A DNA stretch of 6,038 bases from Gammaproteobacteria bacterium (GTDB lineage: Bacteria > Pseudomonadota > Gammaproteobacteria > Arenicellales > Arenicellaceae), in contig JAUHZM010000198.1 in NCBI GenBank assembly GCA_030426005.1, positions 1-6,038 of the forward strand. The letters run 5' to 3'. Positions within the stretch are counted from its first letter, which is position 1; each line of letters starts with the position of its first letter. Shown here in pieces: positions 5,360-6,038 of the stretch. Under the pieces are notes generated by a model. It ran no database searches and had not been told where the DNA came from. It worked only from the letters and a program-made list of their open reading frames with translations. The position numbers and the translations under genes are program-made.

Positions 5360-6038
5360 TTACCGACTGCAGGTATTCCCGCTGATTTGTACATTTTGCG
5401 ACTGAGATAAGTCGTTTCGAAGGCATACGAACCGCTCCGCGCCAGTTGGTTCATACACTTGATTATTCTGAACCCTTGAGTTAACAAGTGCACCAAACAT
5501 CCTAATACCGTCAAAATTTACCGGCCTAACCGTGTTTTCATTAAAAGTCACATCGGTTGCATCACTGATTTGCACTCCACTCGAGAAATTATTTTGTGTG
5601 AGTAAAATACCCGTACTGTTTGATACGACCACGGCCCTGTCGCCTAGGGTGGTATTGCGGTTGAACGTTATTTGTTTGTTGCCGTGTTCGGCACCTTTAT
5701 TGACATTGGCAACGTAAATATGAAAGCCGCTGTTTGCATTAATGGTGTTTCCATCAAACAACAGCGCGTCATTATAGGTGTTGGTAATATTAATACCACG
5801 CGAAGAGCTGGCTATTTGATTTCGCTCAAATCGCACACCTAAGCTACGAAAAGACTGAACTCCGACAACAGAATCTGTAATTGTGTTGTCCGCGATCAAC
5901 ATATCTCGTGTACTGGAGATAATGCCTGATGCGTAACCCTTGATGGAGTTTCGAGCGACCACGTTGTCAAAGACTGTGTCACTGTTGGAGCCGGCAGCAA
6001 AAATTGCATATGAGTCTGCGCCTTCTCCGAGTGCCTCG
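5360..6038 (-). CDS. Right-handed parallel beta-helix repeat protein, N-terminus beyond window
   Basis: The frame is open from the right edge (first full codons read EALGEGADSYAIF) to a TAA at 5360, giving the last 225 residues of a longer protein. A GTG at 5962 could be taken as a start, but the frame and the repeat pattern continue upstream of it. The sequence consists of about eight repeats of 20-26 residues, each with an Asn-rich turn and a hydrophobic strand, for example IADNTITDSVVG, FERNQIASSSRG, FDGNTINANSG, FNRNTTLGD, FNENTVRPVN, VQNNQVYEP and ISGNTCSR. This is the ladder of PbH1/NosD-like beta-helices. Such proteins are usually secreted or surface-bound and include polysaccharide lyases, epimerases and adhesins; the enzymatic part is not visible here, so the activity is open. 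Two Cys (205 and 223 of this fragment) near the end could cap the helix by a disulfide. It has no evident link to the iron cluster and is separated from it by a strong terminator. Confidence 0.85.
   Translation of the reverse strand, partial: EALGEGADSYAIFAAGSNSDTVFDNVVARNSIKGYASGIISSTRDMLIADNTITDSVVGVQSFRSLGVRFERNQIASSSRGINITNTYNDALLFDGNTINANSGFHIYVANVNKGAEHGNKQITFNRNTTLGDRAVVVSNSTGILLTQNNFSSGVQISDATDVTFNENTVRPVNFDGIRMFGALVNSRVQNNQVYEPTGAERFVCLRNDLSQSQNVQISGNTCSR

Overview
The window reads as a piece of a Gram-negative chromosome, most likely a gammaproteobacterium and possibly marine. The evidence is an outer-membrane TonB-dependent receptor with an EEVYVYG-type TonB box, a PepSY membrane protein of the kind found beside such receptors, a Fur-like operator of classical GATAAT type, and AGGAG/GGAG ribosome binding sites. 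The genus cannot be read from the sequence. All five genes lie on the minus strand, so the biological order runs from the right edge to the left edge. No plus-strand gene, RNA gene, mobile element or CRISPR array was found.

Right edge (6038-5360): the C-terminal 225 residues of a right-handed parallel beta-helix repeat protein, closed by a strong intrinsic terminator at 5276-5312. About 15 nt past this terminator a new promoter begins, with TTGATA and TATCAT boxes 17 nt apart. It is embedded in an AT-rich inverted repeat that resembles a Fur operator (5228-5260). A leader of about 110 nt with a small hairpin follows.

Centre (5116-1016): a three-gene iron-uptake cluster. It holds a TonB-dependent ferric-siderophore receptor (best start a GTG at 5116), a four-helix PepSY membrane protein likely to act in the inner membrane on the imported siderophore iron or its reduction, and a cytoplasmic 2-oxoglutarate/Fe(II) oxygenase of the prolyl-hydroxylase (PHD/SM-20, PPHD-like) type. 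The gaps are about 80 nt each. A GC-rich 9-bp hairpin followed by a T-rich stretch sits between receptor and PepSY genes and may lower downstream expression. The simplest model is that iron starvation relieves Fur repression, the receptor is made in large amounts, and the two downstream genes are made in smaller amounts.

Left edge (748-1): after a 267-nt gap without a convincing gene comes the N-terminal 249 residues of an uncharacterised protein whose fold looks like a class I glutamine-amidotransferase/ThuA-type alpha/beta domain. It has its own AGGAG ribosome binding site and may be a separate unit.

Nothing here is clearly a new system. The points most worth following are the pairing of a PHD-type oxygenase with a siderophore receptor operon, the promoter/operator architecture, the intra-operon hairpin, and the unknown protein at the left edge.
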